From the NCBI GenBank assembly GCA_903946925.1, contig CAJAXK010000051.1:1-47545 (forward strand): 47,545 nucleotides of DNA, in the 5' to 3' direction. The stretch comes from an uncultured Bacteroidales bacterium. Its GTDB lineage: Bacteria > Bacteroidota > Bacteroidia > Bacteroidales > UBA4417. A program made the translations under genes and the position numbers. The notes beneath the pieces were generated by a model, which saw only the letters and a list, made by a program, of their open reading frames with translations, searched no databases and was not told the origin of the DNA. Shown in pieces: positions 44,895-47,545 of the stretch. Position 1 is the first letter of the stretch. Each line of letters opens with the position of its first letter.

Positions 44895-44916
44895 ATCAAT
44901 TAATTGATTTTGATAA
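44895..44916. promoter_or_regulatory. Overlapping palindromes before the cupin gene
   Basis: ATCAATTAATTGAT (44895-44908) is a perfect 14-base palindrome 6 bases before the cupin ATG (minus strand), with TTATCA/TGATAA arms (44893-44916) enclosing it. It could be an operator or simply AT-rich spacer. A weak hairpin ATAAGTTTAAAAAAA / TTTTTTTCAAGCTTAT at 44913-44945 could end ettA transcription. Confidence 0.35.
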
Positions 44917-44958
44917 GTTTAAAAAAACATTTTTTTCAAGCTTATGGGATGAATATGG

Positions 44959-46635
44959 CTAAGCAATAAACTTCCTGAATTTTATCCGTTTCGGGCCTTC
45001 ATCACCTAATCGTTTACGTTTGTTTTCCTCGTAATCGGTATAACCGCCTTCGAAGAAATAAACCTGCGAATCACCTTCAAAAGCAAGGATATGCGTTGCA
45101 ACGCGGTCGAGGAACCAGCGGTCGTGTGATATTACAACGGCACATCCGGCAAAGTTCTCGAGGCCTTCTTCCAAAGCGCGTAGCGTATTAACGTCAATAT
45201 CATTGGTAGGTTCGTCGAGTAGCAGCACATTAGCTTCCGATTTCAGCGTCAAAGCCAAATGCAGCCTGTTGCGCTCGCCTCCCGAAAGCACTCCGGCTTT
45301 TTTCCCTTGGTCGGAACCACCAAAATTAAAGCGCGAAACATAAGCCCTGGAATTGATTAGTTTTCCTCCTAATTGTATGGTTTCATTGCCTTCGGAGATA
45401 ACTTCCCAAACCGATTTTTCAGGATCAATGTTGGCATGTGCCTGATCAATATAGCCAACTTTAACAGTTTCACCAACTATAAATTCACCGTTATCGGGTT
45501 TATCAATACCCATAATCAGGCGGAAAAGCGTTGTTTTACCGGCTCCGTTTGGCCCGATAATACCAACAATCCCTCCTGGGGGCAACATGAAATTCAGGTC
45601 TTCGAAAAGTACTTTTTCTCCGAAAGCCTTGCTTACATTTTTTACTTCAATTACCTGGTTGCCAAGCCTCGGGCCGTTGGGGATGTATATTTCGAGACGC
45701 TCTTCCTTTTGTTTTACATCTTCGTTGAGCATTTTTTCGTACGAATTCAAGCGAGCTTTACCTTTTGATTGCCTGGCTTTTGGGGCCATTCGAACCCATT
45801 CCAGCTCATTTTCGAGGGTCTTTCGGCGGCGGCTTTCGGTTTTTTCTTCCATTTCCATCCGTTTGGTTTTTTGCTCAAGCCATTCGGTATAATTGCCTTT
45901 CCATGGTATGCCTTCGCCTCGGTCGAGTTCCAAAATCCAACCGGCAACATTATCGAGGAAATAGCGGTCGTGGGTAACGGCAATTACAGTTCCTTTGTAT
46001 TGTTGCAGAAAATGTTCCAACCATTCGATAGATTCGGCATCCAAATGGTTGGTAGGCTCATCGAGCAACAAAATATCGGGTTGCTGCAACAATAGCCTGC
46101 ACAAAGCCACGCGGCGGCGTTCGCCTCCCGAAAGCACTTTTACCGAAGTTTCGCCTTCGGGGCAACGGAGCGCATCCATGGCCCTTTCCAGTTTGGTATC
46201 GAGTTCCCAAGCATCGTGTTGTTCTATCAGGTCGGTCAACTGACCTTGCCTTTCGATAAGTTTGTCCATTTCGTCATCACCCATAGGTTCCATGAAGCGG
46301 TTATTCACTTCTTCATATTCCTTAAGGATATTCACCACATCCTGAACCCCCTCTTCAACAATTTCTTTAACTGTTTTATTTTCATCGAGGTATGGTTCCT
46401 GTTCCAATATCCCAACGGTATAGCCTGGCGAAAATACAACCTCTCCAATAAAGGATTTATCAAGCCCGGCGATTATCCGCAGCAAGGTAGATTTTCCGGA
46501 TCCGTTCAAACCGATGATGCCAATTTTAGCACCGTAATAAAAGGAAAGGTAAATGTCCTTTAAAACCTGCTTGCTGGGTGGGTGGATTTTGCCAACCCCA
46601 ACCATCGAAAATATTATTTTTTTATCGTCAGCCAT
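44959..46635 (-). CDS. ettA: Energy-dependent translational throttle protein EttA (ABC-F)
   Basis: A 558-residue soluble ABC-F protein with two nucleotide-binding domains. First domain: Walker A GLNGSGKST, signature LSGGERRRVALCRLL, Walker B LLLDEPTNHLD. The linker (PtIM/arm) around residues 250-310 (EWVRMAPKARQSKGKARL) precedes the second domain: Walker A GPNGAGKTT, signature LSGGERNRLHLALTLK and LLLDEPTNDID. Length and the tail KRIKFRKF match EttA, which binds the ribosomal E site and adjusts translation to energy state. The start is certain (MADDKKIIFSMVGVGKIHPP). Confidence 0.95.
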   Translation of the reverse strand: MADDKKIIFSMVGVGKIHPPSKQVLKDIYLSFYYGAKIGIIGLNGSGKSTLLRIIAGLDKSFIGEVVFSPGYTVGILEQEPYLDENKTVKEIVEEGVQDVVNILKEYEEVNNRFMEPMGDDEMDKLIERQGQLTDLIEQHDAWELDTKLERAMDALRCPEGETSVKVLSGGERRRVALCRLLLQQPDILLLDEPTNHLDAESIEWLEHFLQQYKGTVIAVTHDRYFLDNVAGWILELDRGEGIPWKGNYTEWLEQKTKRMEMEEKTESRRRKTLENELEWVRMAPKARQSKGKARLNSYEKMLNEDVKQKEERLEIYIPNGPRLGNQVIEVKNVSKAFGEKVLFEDLNFMLPPGGIVGIIGPNGAGKTTLFRLIMGIDKPDNGEFIVGETVKVGYIDQAHANIDPEKSVWEVISEGNETIQLGGKLINSRAYVSRFNFGGSDQGKKAGVLSGGERNRLHLALTLKSEANVLLLDEPTNDIDVNTLRALEEGLENFAGCAVVISHDRWFLDRVATHILAFEGDSQVYFFEGGYTDYEENKRKRLGDEGPKRIKFRKFIA

Positions 46636-46676
46636 AATTGCCTATTTTGTTTTTGTGAATGTATGTCGTTGATTTA

Positions 46677-47545
46677 TTAAGATTTGAAAAGTTTTTCCAA
46701 TTGCTGTGTGGAATTTTCCCAACTGAAAGTTTTTTGCACGAAAGCATGTCCGTTTTGAGCAAGGGTTTCTGCGAAAGCCTCAGCCTGCAAAAGCCTGATG
46801 ATGTGTTTTGCATATTCAACAGCGGTAACGCCTACCAATATTTCTTCGTTTGGTTTGGCTCCAAGTGCCTGATTGGCAAGTTCCGAAGTGATGCACGGAA
46901 GCCCCATCGCCATAGCCTCAAGCAGTTTATTCTGTAATCCGCAACCAATACGCATGGGAGCTATAAAAATAAGGGAACTTGAATAGCTGTCGCGGATGTC
47001 GGAAAGCCACCCTGTAACAGTAACTTGCTGCGATTGGAGAGCCAAAACTTTGGGATGTGGGGTTGCACCTGCAAGCATCAGTTTTGTTTCGGGGTGAACA
47101 TTCAAAACTAAAGGCAAGATTTCTTCGGCTAAAAACCTTGCAGCATCAATGTTCGGTGGGTAACCCATATTGCCAGTGAAAACAATGTCAAAAGTTTTCT
47201 GCTTTTTGACTGGATAAAAATACTCACTGTCAACCCCATTGGGTATTACAGTTACTTCCTTGTTAGAAGGATGCTTTATAAAATCGCGGTCGGGTATTGA
47301 AATGATGGTTTTATGTAAAAATTTATCGAAAATATAGTGTTCATACCTGAGCAAACGTTTGTATTCCATCAAAAAAATCATTTTCAGAAGGAAAGTGGAT
47401 GTATCAGCCCTGCGTTTCACTCCAACTGACAGAGTATCTTGATAATCAAGTGTTTTTGGTATCCTGCTGTCCTTTATATATTCCGAAACCCTGATAAGCT
47501 GGCAATAAATATGATCGGGTTTTGTATTAGTTAAAATTTGGTCAA
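46677..47545 (-). CDS. GT4-type glycosyltransferase, truncated by the window edge
   Basis: The minus-strand frame is open beyond the window. A GTG at 47420 gives MKRRADTSTFLLKMIFLMEY, but upstream codons inside the window read TNTKPDHIYCQLIRVSEYIK and fit the same family, so this is an internal start and the gene is 5'-incomplete. Motifs: VTVIPNGVDSEYFYP, DIVFTGNMGYPPNIDAA, PETKLMLAGATPHPKVLAL, IAPMRIGCGLQNKLLEAMAM, GLPCITSELANQ. This is the sugar-nucleotide-binding C-domain of a GT-B glycosyltransferase, probably for surface polysaccharide. Stop at 46677-46679. Confidence 0.85.
   Translation of the reverse strand, partial: DQILTNTKPDHIYCQLIRVSEYIKDSRIPKTLDYQDTLSVGVKRRADTSTFLLKMIFLMEYKRLLRYEHYIFDKFLHKTIISIPDRDFIKHPSNKEVTVIPNGVDSEYFYPVKKQKTFDIVFTGNMGYPPNIDAARFLAEEILPLVLNVHPETKLMLAGATPHPKVLALQSQQVTVTGWLSDIRDSYSSSLIFIAPMRIGCGLQNKLLEAMAMGLPCITSELANQALGAKPNEEILVGVTAVEYAKHIIRLLQAEAFAETLAQNGHAFVQKTFSWENSTQQLEKLFKS

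Overview
The window comes from a Bacteroidota (Bacteroidetes) genome, probably of the Bacteroidales/Marinilabiliales type. Four things point there: a SusC/SusD outer-membrane pair, a protein ending in a type IX secretion (T9SS) sorting domain, repeated matches to the Bacteroidetes promoter element TAnnTTTG, and an almost complete lack of Shine-Dalgarno sequences, with rplF as the striking exception. The zinc-free forms of S14 and L36 also fit.

Layout. 1-8572 is the end of the spc operon and the alpha operon (rplE 3' end, rpsN, rpsH, rplF, rplR, rpsE, rpmD, rplO, secY, map, infA, rpmJ, rpsM, rpsK, rpsD, rpoA, rplQ), followed by eno and a clear terminator. 10.1-15.2 kb holds a small ribbon-helix-helix-like protein, a phosphoglucosamine/phosphoglucomutase, a TPR protein, a DedA membrane protein and shikimate dehydrogenase. 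15.5-19.1 kb holds two MIO-type aromatic amino acid ammonia-lyases: a canonical HutH (Ala-Ser-Gly) and a second one whose cofactor triad reads Ala-Cys-Gly. 19.2-21.4 kb has two paralogous small membrane proteins around a secreted, probably beta-barrel, protein. 21.8-31.7 kb is a polysaccharide-utilisation-like locus: SusC, SusD, a GH30 hydrolase, a lipoprotein CE1-like esterase and a T9SS-exported alpha/beta hydrolase resembling polyester hydrolases. 31.9-35.4 kb encodes GatE and GatD, the tRNA-dependent amidotransferase classically regarded as archaeal. Then follow a TetR regulator with an operator-like palindrome, a YyaL-type thioredoxin-domain protein, and a 2.3-kb array of three toxin-antitoxin modules (the middle one decayed), each followed by a copy of the same hairpin repeat. 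The right end carries a CLC chloride transporter/channel, hisS, a WbuC-type cupin, ettA and a truncated glycosyltransferase.

The spacers are unusual. Many consist of short degenerate phrases repeated over and over, in several recognisable families. One compound (a GATGTGGGATTT-type block followed by an AATAACCATTTTCTA-type block) occurs three times, each time beside the 3' end of a minus-strand gene. Two longer elements (near 26.8 and 30.3 kb) share a core phrase and inverted-repeat structure and look like non-autonomous mobile elements.

The strongest candidates for something under-described are the bacterial GatDE pair, the Ala-Cys-Gly ammonia-lyase and the repeat-punctuated toxin-antitoxin array. 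All calls rest on reading the sequence; no database search was run.
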